Origin: Actinoplanes nipponensis
Lineage (GTDB): Bacteria > Actinomycetota > Actinomycetes > Mycobacteriales > Micromonosporaceae
Assembly (NCBI RefSeq): GCF_016862275.1
Contig: NZ_BOMQ01000063.1
Location: forward strand, 186,001-250,000
DNA length: 64,000 nucleotides
Direction: 5' to 3'
Shown here in pieces: positions 44,850 through 52,317 of the stretch. Each line of letters begins with the position of its first letter. Position 1 is the stretch's first letter. The position numbers and the translations under genes were made by a program. The notes beneath the pieces were generated by a model. It was given only the letters and a program-made list of their open reading frames with translations. It searched no databases and had not been told where the DNA came from.

Positions 44850-45913
44850 GAGACCCGGCTCCGGCGCAGGACCACGGCGAAGAAGGGCGCGCCCAGGAAC
44901 GCGGTGACCACGCCGATCGGGATCTCCGCCGGGCTCGCCAGGGTGCGGGCCAGCAGGTCGGTCAGGGCCAGGAACGCCCCGCCGAACAGCACCGACAGCG
45001 GCAGGATGGACCGGTAGCTCGGTCCGGCCAGCAGCCGCAGCGTGTGCGGCACGATGATGCCGACGAACCCGATCAGGCCGGAGACCGACACCGCGGCCGC
45101 CGTGCCCAGCGAGGCCGCGGCGATCAGCAGGTAGCGGCTGCGCTGCGGGTGCAGGCCCAGGCTGGTCGCCTCCTCGTCGCCGACGGTCAGCACGTCCAGC
45201 TCGCGGCGCTGGGACAGCACGATCGCCGCGGTCACCGCCGCGTAGGGCAGCACCAGCAGCACGTCGTGCCAGCCGGCGGTGGCGAGCCGGCCGAGCAGCC
45301 ACGAGTACACCTCGCGCAGCGTCTCGATGTGCCGTTGCAGCAGGAACGTCTGGGCGGCGGCCAGGAAGGCGGACACGGCCACCCCGGACAGGATCAGCGT
45401 GGCCGGGGTCCGGGCCCGGCCGCCGGCGCCGCCGAGCAGCCAGGTGAGGGCGACAGCGACGACGGCCCCGACGAAGGCGGCCAGCGGCACGCCGAGGGGC
45501 AGCTCGGCGGTGGTGCCGCCGCCCGCCGACCGGAACGCGATCACGGCGGTCACGCCCAGCCCGGCCCCGGCCGCCACCCCGAGCAGGTGCGGGTCGGCCA
45601 GGGGGTTGCGGAAGACGCCCTGGTAGGCGGCCCCGGCGAGGGCCAGCAGCGCGCCGACCAGCAGGCCCAGCACGACCCGGGGCAGGCGGAGCTGGGTGAT
45701 GATCGCGCTCTCCCGCTCGCTCAGGCCGCTGTGCAGGCGTACCCCGGGCAGCAGATCGAGCAGCTCGGCGGCGACGCCGGCCGGCGGCAGCGAGACCGGC
45801 CCGAGGGCGATCCCGGCGACCAGCGCGACCAGCACGGCCAGCACGCCCCCGGCCAGCCAGCCGGCCCGCAGCCCGGCGGGCGTCGAACCGGCCGGCCGGG
45901 GGCGGTCGGTCAC
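44846..45913 (-). CDS. btuC: FecCD/BtuC-family permease
   Basis: 355 residues from the GTG at 45913 (VTDRPRPAGS). About ten transmembrane segments, with the family motifs LRLPRVVLGLLVGALLALAG, GVFRNPLADPHLLGVAAGAG and GLIGFVGIIVPHTLRLL. GTGA overlaps with the genes on both sides show a tightly coupled three-gene operon. It moves the corrinoid through the inner membrane in concert with the ATPase. Confidence 0.9.
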   Translation of the reverse strand: MTDRPRPAGSTPAGLRAGWLAGGVLAVLVALVAGIALGPVSLPPAGVAAELLDLLPGVRLHSGLSERESAIITQLRLPRVVLGLLVGALLALAGAAYQGVFRNPLADPHLLGVAAGAGLGVTAVIAFRSAGGGTTAELPLGVPLAAFVGAVVAVALTWLLGGAGGRARTPATLILSGVAVSAFLAAAQTFLLQRHIETLREVYSWLLGRLATAGWHDVLLVLPYAAVTAAIVLSQRRELDVLTVGDEEATSLGLHPQRSRYLLIAAASLGTAAAVSVSGLIGFVGIIVPHTLRLLAGPSYRSILPLSVLFGGAFLALTDLLARTLASPAEIPIGVVTAFLGAPFFAVVLRRSRVS

Positions 45914-46842
45914 GCCGGGACCTTGGCCACCGCGTCCGCGACGGCCTGGACGAGGTCGACCACCCGTGGCCCCCACCGCGAGGCGATGTCGTCGTCCAGG
46001 GCCACGATCCGGTCCTCCCGCACGGCGGTGATCGCCGACCAGCCCTTGCGCGCCTTGACCGTGGCCGGCGACTGCCCGCAGCACTTGCTGTCGGCCAGGA
46101 AGATCAGGTCGGGGTCGGCGGCGATCAGCGCCTCCGCGGACAGCTGCGGATAGCCGTTCTTGGCGCCGTCCGGGTCGGCGGCGTCCGCGACGTTGGTCAG
46201 CGCGAACATCCCGAGGATCGACCCGATGAACGTACGCGAGGTCGCCGAGTAGAGGGTCTGGTCGATCTCGTAGTAGTAACTGAGCGACCCGCTCCGCGCC
46301 GGCACCCCCTTGACGATCTTGTCGATCTGCGTCCGCATCCGCTCGACCAGCGCGCTCGCCTCGTCCCGATGCCCGGTCAACGTGCCGAGCTCGCCGATCT
46401 GCCGGTAGGAGTCGTCGAGCACCTTGGCGGCCGGCGCGAACAGCACCGGGATGCGCAGCTTGCCCAACTGGTCGATGATCTTGTCGAGGTCGTCCGAGAC
46501 GACCACCAGGTCAGGGTTCTGCGCGGCGATGGCCTCCGCATTAGGCTTGAACCCGGACAACTCGGTGCGCGGCGCCTCCGCCGGATAGGTCGACTGGTCG
46601 TCCACGGCCACCACCTGCGGCCCGGCCCCGATGGCGAAGAGCATCTCGGTCGCGGTCGGCGCCAGCGACACGATCCGGTCCGGCCGCTCGGCCAACGTCA
46701 CCGAACCGGCCGTGGCCGGGAAGGCGGCACTGCTCGCCCCGGCCACCGGCTTGTCATCGCCCGTCCCGCCGCCGGAACCGCCGCCGCATCCGGCAAGCAA
46801 CAATCCGCCGGCCGCGATCACGGCCGTCAATACACGTCTCAT
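45910..46842 (-). CDS. btuF: Cobalamin-binding lipoprotein (BtuF-like)
   Basis: 310 residues. Lipobox LLAGC with Cys19 after a short signal peptide, then a class III periplasmic-binding fold: ERPDRIVSLAPTATEMLFAIG, SGFKPNAEAIAAQNPDLVVVSDD, and SAEALIAADPDLIFLAD. The ATG at 46842 has AGGAGG 6 nt upstream. Longer readings beyond this start run through the riboswitch and are rejected. It captures corrinoid outside the membrane for the BtuCD pair. Confidence 0.9.
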   Translation of the reverse strand: MRRVLTAVIAAGGLLLAGCGGGSGGGTGDDKPVAGASSAAFPATAGSVTLAERPDRIVSLAPTATEMLFAIGAGPQVVAVDDQSTYPAEAPRTELSGFKPNAEAIAAQNPDLVVVSDDLDKIIDQLGKLRIPVLFAPAAKVLDDSYRQIGELGTLTGHRDEASALVERMRTQIDKIVKGVPARSGSLSYYYEIDQTLYSATSRTFIGSILGMFALTNVADAADPDGAKNGYPQLSAEALIAADPDLIFLADSKCCGQSPATVKARKGWSAITAVREDRIVALDDDIASRWGPRVVDLVQAVADAVAKVPA

Positions 46843-46929
46843 CCTGGTCCTCCTGTCGGCCGAGGCTGCGGTGCTTCGCCGACCGGAGCAGGAGCCCGGC
46901 CCGCGAGGCGCCCCTCCCCGAGAGCGCTG

Positions 46930-47045
46930 AATCGCGACCGGCGTCCAGGCGACCTGGCTTGACCCCCGTCCCCGGGGGTTCACAGTTGCGGGACAGCGCC
47001 GGAATCCCACCGGCTTCGCTGCGACGCGGTCCTTGTGAACGTAGC
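46930..47045 (-). ncRNA. Cobalamin (B12) riboswitch
   Basis: The minus-strand leader of the transporter operon contains the conserved core GAAGCCGGTGGGATTCCGGC, then GCTGTCCCGC and AACTGTGA (about 46980-47020). The B12-box region GCCAGGTCGCCTGG follows at 46943-46958. The order and spacing match the cobalamin-riboswitch consensus. It sits about 90 nt before the btuF start and should turn the importer down when adenosylcobalamin is plentiful. The exact 5' boundary is estimated. Confidence 0.93.
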
Positions 47046-48202
47046 CCAGGGTGGGTGGGGGTCCGGCAGCGACCGCCGGTATCGGTGAGCGGTGGTCGTT
47101 GTCAAGATCAAATTCTTCAAGGCCATGTCGTGCGTGGGTGCATGGTGCTGACCGTCGCTCCCGCCGAACGCGGGGTTCGTGCTTTGTTCCAGTCGGTTCG
47201 GGCCGGGTGCAGGGTGGGGCTTCACGTGCTGCCGTCTTGGGGCCTGGGTGCGGCAACCGCTCAGCCTTTGCTGGTCTGGCCTGCATGCCGCCTTGCCGTG
47301 CTTGACGATCATGCGCTTCGCCTCTGCCCCCTTGCCGGCTCCGCCTTTTGCAGCACCCCTCGCACGGCCCGCGTCCCCGCACGGCCCGCCGCCTCGCACG
47401 GCCCGCCGCCTCGCACGGCCCGCCGCCTCGCACGGCCCGCGTCCCCGTGCGGCCCGCCGCCCCGCACGGCCCGCCACCCGGCACGGCCCGCCGCCCGCCC
47501 GGCCCGCCGCTGGCAGAACCCAACTCCAGGCAGGCCCCAGCCGTCTGGCGCTGCCCGGTCTGGCGGCACTACCCAGAGGCTGCCCGCCATGTCGCAACTT
47601 CCGGCATCGGGCAGAGCTTCGCCGCCATGCTTGTTCGCCGCCATGCTTGTTCGCCGCCCTGCTCGCCGGGCCTGCCGCCGACGACGTGCTTCTCCGGCCA
47701 GATCTTGATGCACCGAATCGCCGAAAATGGCCCCCGCTCTACAAGATCCGCGCGGGCAGCGGGCAGAACGCGGTGAGGCTATCTCGCCACGTCCGCACCG
47801 CGGCGTCCCCGCCCACTACGCTGCGACCGTCACCCTGACGCGGCACACGAACTGAACCGGCGCCCCTTCGCTGAGCCCCGCATCTCCGATCGGGTCTGCG
47901 CGACGCCGGCCGGCGTGAAGTCCTCGTCGGTTCCCAGCCATCCAACCGGCACCTACCAGCGTCCGCCCGCCGAGCCTGCCCACCTGCTCAAGCGGCGCCC
48001 GGCTCTCCGCCGATCCCAACCACTCGGCCGGCAGCCACCCGCTCAGCAGCGCCCGTCCGCAGAACCGGCATCCGCTTGCTGAACCACCCAGCGTCCACCC
48101 ACCACCACACGCCGCCATCGGATACCGCGGCAACCCGGGCGAGGTGACCGGCCGACCATAGGGCCACCCCGCCCGGGCAGCCAGGTGCGTGGTTGGAGGT
48201 CG
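47046..48202. repeat. 1.16-kb non-coding region with short tandem repeats
   Basis: No believable gene on either strand between the riboswitch and the signal peptidase gene. The first 290 bp are unique sequence of lower GC with no recognised element; a promoter for the riboswitch transcript should lie there. Then follow nine 17-bp-spaced repeats (47363-47515), an exact 16-bp direct repeat CGCCGCCATGCTTGTT at 47620-47635 and 47636-47651, and C-rich unique sequence up to 48202. Confidence 0.75.
47363..47515. repeat. Nine copies of a 17-bp repeat in strict register
   Basis: The core CACGGCCCG recurs at 47363, 47380, 47397, 47414, 47431, 47448 (as TGCGGCCCG), 47465, 47482 and 47499 (as CCCGGCCCG): exactly 17 bp each time, with typical unit CACGGCCCGCCGCCTCG. 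The period is not a multiple of three, which excludes a protein repeat. Confidence 0.9.
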
Positions 48203-48889
48203 CTACGGCAAGGGCCAGAACTTGGTCAGCAGCCGGCCGTCCACCGCGTCGACGGGGATGGTTCCCCATTGGCGGGAGTCCTGCGACACCACGCGGTGAT
48301 CCCCCAGGACGAACAGCTCCCCGGCCGGTACGGTCACCGCCGCGCCGCAGTTCTCGGTCGCCGCCGGCGTGTCCAGGTACGGCTCGTTCAGGGCCGTTCC
48401 GTCGCGGTAGACCTGGCCCCCACGGCATTCGATGGTGTCGCCCGGCAGCCCGATGACGCGCTTGAGCACCGGGTATCCCGGCACCCGCGGGGTCGTGAAC
48501 TCCACGATGTCGCCGTACCGGACGCCGGTCAGCCGGAAGCTCACCCGGTCGACCAGGATCCGGTCCTGCACCTGCACCGTCGGCTCCATCGAGCCGCTCG
48601 GGACGTAACGGGGGGTGAGCAGGAACTGGTTGACGACGACCGCCGCGGGCACGGACAGCAGCGCCGCGCCGACCAGCGCGCGCTGGAGGCGTACCCCTCT
48701 GGGCAGGGTTTTGATCCGCGCCCGGCGTTCGTGCCACACCGCGCGCAGGCCGCCCGCGGCCCAGCGCAGGGCTTCCCAGCGGCCGGTCGTCTGGTCGAAC
48801 TCGGCGAGCGCCGCCTCGCCCCACGGACCACCCCGGTCGCGGCGCCCCCGTACCGCCGCGACCAGCACCGTCCGCGCCACCCGGCGCAT
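48203..48889 (-). CDS. lepB: Signal peptidase I with an N-terminal prefix domain
   Basis: 228 residues. Catalytic Ser100 in PSGSMEPT and Lys143 in VLKRVIGLPGD, plus LVLGDHR-type box (FVLGDHRVVSQDSR), define an S26 leader peptidase. One transmembrane helix (about 71-91) precedes the catalytic domain. The first 70 residues (GGPWGEAALAEFDQTTGRWEALRW) are an unusual cytoplasmic region resembling a prefix found on PadR-linked proteins. The ATG shares a base with the padR stop (TGATG), so expression is coupled to the regulator. It removes signal peptides from secreted proteins; the coupling suggests a specialised rather than housekeeping copy. Confidence 0.88.
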   Translation of the reverse strand: MRRVARTVLVAAVRGRRDRGGPWGEAALAEFDQTTGRWEALRWAAGGLRAVWHERRARIKTLPRGVRLQRALVGAALLSVPAAVVVNQFLLTPRYVPSGSMEPTVQVQDRILVDRVSFRLTGVRYGDIVEFTTPRVPGYPVLKRVIGLPGDTIECRGGQVYRDGTALNEPYLDTPAATENCGAAVTVPAGELFVLGDHRVVSQDSRQWGTIPVDAVDGRLLTKFWPLP

Positions 48890-49209
48890 CAGGCTTTCCT
48901 CGGCACGAACGCGGCCGCCGGGCCGCGCTGCTTGCGCGCCGCGGCCGTGAGGCGCTCGCGCGCCAGGGCCAGCCCGTCGGCGGTCAGCCGGTACGTGTGC
49001 CGCGGCGGCCGGCCCGGCTCGTCGGAGGCCTCCCAGTCGGTGTCGAGCAGTTGCTGCGCCGCCAGCCGCATGAGGATCGGGTAGAGGGTGCCCGATGCGA
49101 GGCCGGTCTCCCGGCTCAGGTCGTAGCCGTAGCGCCAGCGGTCGGGCTCGGTCAGCAGCGCCTCGAAGAGCCGCAACGTCTGCGGCGAGGCGTGGGTGGG
49201 TCTCGGCAT
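48889..49209 (-). CDS. PadR-family transcriptional regulator
   Basis: 106 residues. PadR winged helix (RLFEALLTEPDRWRYGYDLSRETGLASGTLYPILMRLAAQQLL and the wing GRPPRHTYRLTADG). It is short, without the C-terminal dimerisation helices of full PadR. It directly precedes and is translationally coupled to the signal peptidase gene; such PadR genes usually repress the membrane protein gene they precede. Confidence 0.9.
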   Translation of the reverse strand: MPRPTHASPQTLRLFEALLTEPDRWRYGYDLSRETGLASGTLYPILMRLAAQQLLDTDWEASDEPGRPPRHTYRLTADGLALARERLTAAARKQRGPAAAFVPRKA

Positions 49210-49233
49210 GACCGAAACTCTACATAACTCGAC

Positions 49234-49800
49234 TTACTGCGTCGACCCCTGACTCAGGCTGGCCAGCACCATGGCGATGACCTGCTCGTACGTCGTGTCG
49301 ACATCCTCCGCGAGGCCGAATCCGCCGCCCGCCTCGAGGGTGGCGAAGCCGTGTGCGGCGACCCGCATCCGGCGGGTGGCGTGCACGGCCGCCACCTCGT
49401 CCAGGCCGTAGCCGCGCAGCACGGCGAAGAAGACGTCGAGCAGCTCGCGGGCCGCGCCGGCCAGGTCGTCGCGGTGCATGGGGTCGAGGGGGACCAGCGC
49501 GTAGCGGCCGGGGTGGTCCACCACGTAGCCGCGGTAGGCGCGCATCAGCGCCGCGACGGCATCGTCCCGGCTGCGGCCCATCACGACGGCGGAGAAGACG
49601 GCGGTCGTCTCGCGGAGCACCCGCAGGGCCATGAGCTCGCGCAGCTCGGCGAGGCTGCCGATGTGCTTGTAGAGCGAGGGCGCCGCCACGCCGGCCCGGT
49701 CGGCGACCGCCGCCAGGCTCAGCGCCTCCGGACCCTTCTCGTCCACCAGCGTCAGCGCGATCTCGACGACCGCGTCCGGCGACAGACCGGCCCTAGGCAT
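49234..49800 (-). CDS. TetR family transcriptional regulator
   Basis: 188 residues. N-terminal TetR HTH (LSLAAVADRAGVAAPSLYKHIGSLAELREL, about residues 26-56) and a C-terminal domain of the WHG type (MAAHGFATLEAGGGF-like: MRVAAHGFATLEAGGGFGL). ATG at 49800, with a long palindrome only 6 nt upstream, which indicates autoregulation. PadR starts 24 nt downstream of its stop, so it may also control padR-lepB. Confidence 0.9.
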   Translation of the reverse strand: MPRAGLSPDAVVEIALTLVDEKGPEALSLAAVADRAGVAAPSLYKHIGSLAELRELMALRVLRETTAVFSAVVMGRSRDDAVAALMRAYRGYVVDHPGRYALVPLDPMHRDDLAGAARELLDVFFAVLRGYGLDEVAAVHATRRMRVAAHGFATLEAGGGFGLAEDVDTTYEQVIAMVLASLSQGSTQ

Positions 49801-49805
49801 GCAGA

Positions 49806-49839
49806 CTACCTGTCATAGCTATCAGGCTATGACAGGTAG
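49806..49839. promoter_or_regulatory. 14-bp-arm palindrome, probable TetR operator
   Basis: Perfect arms CTACCTGTCATAGC (49806-49819) and GCTATGACAGGTAG (49826-49839) separated by 6 nt. It lies 6 nt upstream of the TetR ATG and 18 nt beyond the carboxypeptidase stop. About 50% GC in a 73% GC genome and adjacency to the regulator point to an operator that also holds the promoter. It could additionally act as a terminator for the upstream gene. Confidence 0.75.
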
Positions 49840-49857
49840 CCACTGCGCGCAACCGGA

Positions 49858-51159
49858 TCAGCAGTACGTGGACTGCTTGCCGATCACCTTGTACGGGCAG
49901 TCCGCCGCCTCGGCCAGCAGCAGCGCGGCCTCCTTGTTGCGGCTGGTCTCCCGGGTGATCACGCTGGCGGGCGGGTAGAAGCCGCCGGCCGACGAGCTGG
50001 TCGGGTACATCTCGAAGGTGTACGCGAAGATCTTGTGCGTGCCCCACAGCCAGTCGAGGGAATCGCCGTCGGTGATGTAGAGATCGCTCGACTGCTCCGG
50101 GGTGTACCCGTTGGTGGCCGCCATCTGCCGGCCCAGCGTCGCGAACGTGTTGTTCTGGTCCGCCGTCATCCCGGTGGTGGTGTTCGCCGTGGTGTGCCCG
50201 AACGGCCAGAGCACCAGCTCGGAGTAGGTGTGGAAGTCCATGGCGGCCTTGATCTGCTGTACCCCGCCGACGACCCGGCTGTTGACGAAGTCGCGGACCG
50301 CCCGGGTCTCAGGCGCCGAGAACGCCGACGGGCCCCGGTACGTGTCCGACGAGGTGCTGCCGGACGAGCCGCCGCAGCAGCCCCACTTGTAGCCGTAGTT
50401 GCGGTTCAGGTCCGTGCCGATGTACGACGAACCGGAGTTGGGCTGGCGGTTCTTGCGCCACGAGCGGTAGCTGCCGGTGGCCACGTCGTACTCGGAGCCG
50501 TCCGGGTTCACCGACGGGATGATCCAGATCTCGCGGCTGTTGACCACGTTGCGGATCCGGGTGTCGGTGGCGTAGTTGTCCGCGTACAGGTGCAGCAGGT
50601 AGACCGCCATCTCCACGGTGAGGTGCTCGCGGGCGTGGTGGTTGGCGTCGTAGAGCACCTCGGGCTCGGCCTCGTCGGTGCCGACGTTGTCGGAGATCTT
50701 GACGGCGACGATGTCGCGGCCCTGGTACGTCTGGCCGAGCACCCGCTTGCTGGCGATCGCCGGGTACCGCGCCACGATGGCGTTCACCTCGGCGACCATC
50801 TCGCTGTAGTTGTGGTAAGCGGCGTCCCGCGACGGGAAGTCGAAGGTGGACACCTCACCGCTGGGCGTGGCGACGGCGGCGGGCTTGACGGTGAAGCCGA
50901 GCGCGCGCAGGGTCTTGACCTCGCGGCCGGTCGCGGTGATCTCCACGACCGAGTGCTCCATGCCGTCGATCGCGGCGCCGGTGCCCGCGATGACGTTGCG
51001 CTGGGCCAGCGTGCGCACGTCGTAGACCTCGTACGGGGCCGCGGCGTCGGCCGCCCGTGGCACCGCGGTGGCGGCCGGGGCGGTGACCGCGGATGCGGCG
51101 AGCATGGCCAGGCCGACGGTGGCAGCGGCGGCCAGAGCGGTGACGCGTCGTCGTCTCAT
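49858..51159 (-). CDS. Secreted M14 zinc carboxypeptidase
   Basis: 433 residues from the ATG at 51159 with GGAGG upstream; the longer reading to 51255 is non-coding. A signal peptide (MRRRRVTALAAAATVG, cleavage near residue 33) and a short propeptide precede the peptidase domain from about residue 115. Zinc ligands are H175 and E178 in NHHAREHL and a later His in AMDFHTYSEL; the catalytic Glu is in YTFEMYP. Resembles actinomycete carboxypeptidase T/B-like enzymes that trim peptides outside the cell. Confidence 0.93.
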   Translation of the reverse strand: MRRRRVTALAAAATVGLAMLAASAVTAPAATAVPRAADAAAPYEVYDVRTLAQRNVIAGTGAAIDGMEHSVVEITATGREVKTLRALGFTVKPAAVATPSGEVSTFDFPSRDAAYHNYSEMVAEVNAIVARYPAIASKRVLGQTYQGRDIVAVKISDNVGTDEAEPEVLYDANHHAREHLTVEMAVYLLHLYADNYATDTRIRNVVNSREIWIIPSVNPDGSEYDVATGSYRSWRKNRQPNSGSSYIGTDLNRNYGYKWGCCGGSSGSTSSDTYRGPSAFSAPETRAVRDFVNSRVVGGVQQIKAAMDFHTYSELVLWPFGHTTANTTTGMTADQNNTFATLGRQMAATNGYTPEQSSDLYITDGDSLDWLWGTHKIFAYTFEMYPTSSSAGGFYPPASVITRETSRNKEAALLLAEAADCPYKVIGKQSTYC

Positions 51160-51418
51160 GAACGACCTCCGGGGGGTGTCAGAGGGGGTTCGAACCCCGT
51201 CACTGCACCACCCGTCATCGACATTTGGCAATGCAACCCGGGCGGGCACGGTCATGCCAATGTGCCCCCTACGTCGACATGATGACCGCCCAACGGCAGC
51301 TCAGCCGCCGTCTCGGCCGATTGCGCCGCAGCCGGGGGACCGGCCGGCGCCGCGTCGAGACCACGGAGGTCGTGCCGGACGGCTCCGCCGAGGACCGCCG
51401 GCCGGCCGGGAGCGCCGG
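51160..51418. other. Intergenic region, no gene seen
   Basis: About 260 bp upstream of the carboxypeptidase gene. A TTCGAACCCC string near 51188 recalls a tRNA T-arm but no cloverleaf surrounds it. The stretch closest to 51418 is GC-rich and may hold a weak terminator for the small membrane protein gene that ends at 51419. Confidence 0.4.
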
Positions 51419-51841
51419 TCAGGAAGCGGCGTTGTCGCCCTTGTCGGCGCGGGCCGGAGCGCGCCCGTCCCCCGCAGCCGGCGTGCCGCCGGGCGCCTCG
51501 GCCGGCGTGCCGCCGGGCTCCGGTGTGGACAGCGTGCGCCCCCCGGCGGAAGCGGCCGGCGGGGTGACCGCCGCACGGTCACCGGCCGCGGCCGCCGCCT
51601 CGTCGCCGGCCAGCGCCGCCCGCAGCCGTTCCTTCTCCGCCTTGCGGCGCTCCGCCACCGTGCCGAGCTGCTCGGCCATCTCGTTGCGCCACTTCGCCAG
51701 CAGGAAGTACGAGAAACCCGCCGACGCCAGCAGCGCGATCATCGCCTTGACCAGGAAGGCCAGCGGGACCGGCAGCAGCAGCACGAAGACGACCACGAAC
51801 AGGCCGAAGCGGCCGAGCGTGTACTTGACGGCGGGACTCAT
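51419..51841 (-). CDS. DUF4229-like small membrane protein
   Basis: 140 residues. Two N-terminal transmembrane helices (about 9-30 and 32-48) followed by a conserved RNEMAEQLGTVAERRKAEKERLRAALAGDE helix and a disordered Ala/Pro/Gly tail. This layout matches the actinobacterial DUF4229 proteins, which often lie beside mqnE. Function unknown. The start is 12 nt after the stop of the next gene upstream, so the two small membrane proteins are probably one unit with mqnE. Confidence 0.8.
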   Translation of the reverse strand: MSPAVKYTLGRFGLFVVVFVLLLPVPLAFLVKAMIALLASAGFSYFLLAKWRNEMAEQLGTVAERRKAEKERLRAALAGDEAAAAAGDRAAVTPPAASAGGRTLSTPEPGGTPAEAPGGTPAAGDGRAPARADKGDNAAS

Positions 51842-51853
51842 GACGAACTCCTG

Positions 51854-52282
51854 TCAGCCGGCACGGTGGCTGAGCCACCGCAGGCCGTAGAACCAGACCA
51901 GGCAGTAGACGACCGTCAGGCCGAGCGCGCCGACCGCGCCACTGACCAGCGGCGGGAACGTGGCGGCGGCCAGCCCGGCCAGGGTCATGCCGACCGCGAT
52001 GCCGAAGCCGGCGGCGAGCGCCGCCACGACGATCCGGTACGCGCCGTAGCCGGCCGCGCGGAACTCCTCGGTGAACAGCCAGACCGGCAGGATCAGCGCG
52101 AGCCAGCCGCTGGACGAGCCGAAGTCGAACGCGCGGGCCAGCGACATGATGCCCTCGAAGACGAGCAGCACCACCACGCCGGTGACCAGGCCGGCGAGCG
52201 CGACACCCAGCAGATCACCGACGGTCACCAGGCGGCCGTCGGCGTCGCGGCGGGGGCGGCGCTCGCTCTTGGTCTCGGTCAT
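51854..52282 (-). CDS. Predicted membrane protein of unknown function
   Basis: 142 residues. A charged N-terminus (TETKSERRPRRDADGR) precedes four hydrophobic segments (LLGVALAGLVTGVVVLLVF, WLALILPVWLF, VVAALAAGFGIAVGMTLAG, GALGLTVVYCLVWFYGL). I do not recognise a named family. It lies 35 nt after mqnE and just before the DUF4229-like gene on the same strand, a context seen around mqnE in related actinobacteria. Confidence 0.75.
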   Translation of the reverse strand: MTETKSERRPRRDADGRLVTVGDLLGVALAGLVTGVVVLLVFEGIMSLARAFDFGSSSGWLALILPVWLFTEEFRAAGYGAYRIVVAALAAGFGIAVGMTLAGLAAATFPPLVSGAVGALGLTVVYCLVWFYGLRWLSHRAG

Positions 52283-52317
52283 GACAACAACGAGGGTACG
52301 CCCGGAGCGTCCCGCCG

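Noticed and set aside
47363..47515. CRISPR array
   Set aside because: Repeat unit of 17 bp with only about 8 bp between cores, no unique spacers and no cas genes.
46959..47838. Open frames across the riboswitch and 17-bp repeat region
   Set aside because: The repeat period is not a multiple of three and the frames run through the riboswitch; translations are Ala/Arg/Pro low complexity.
51180..51200. tRNA gene suggested by TTCGAACCCC
   Set aside because: No acceptor, D or anticodon stems can be drawn around the motif.
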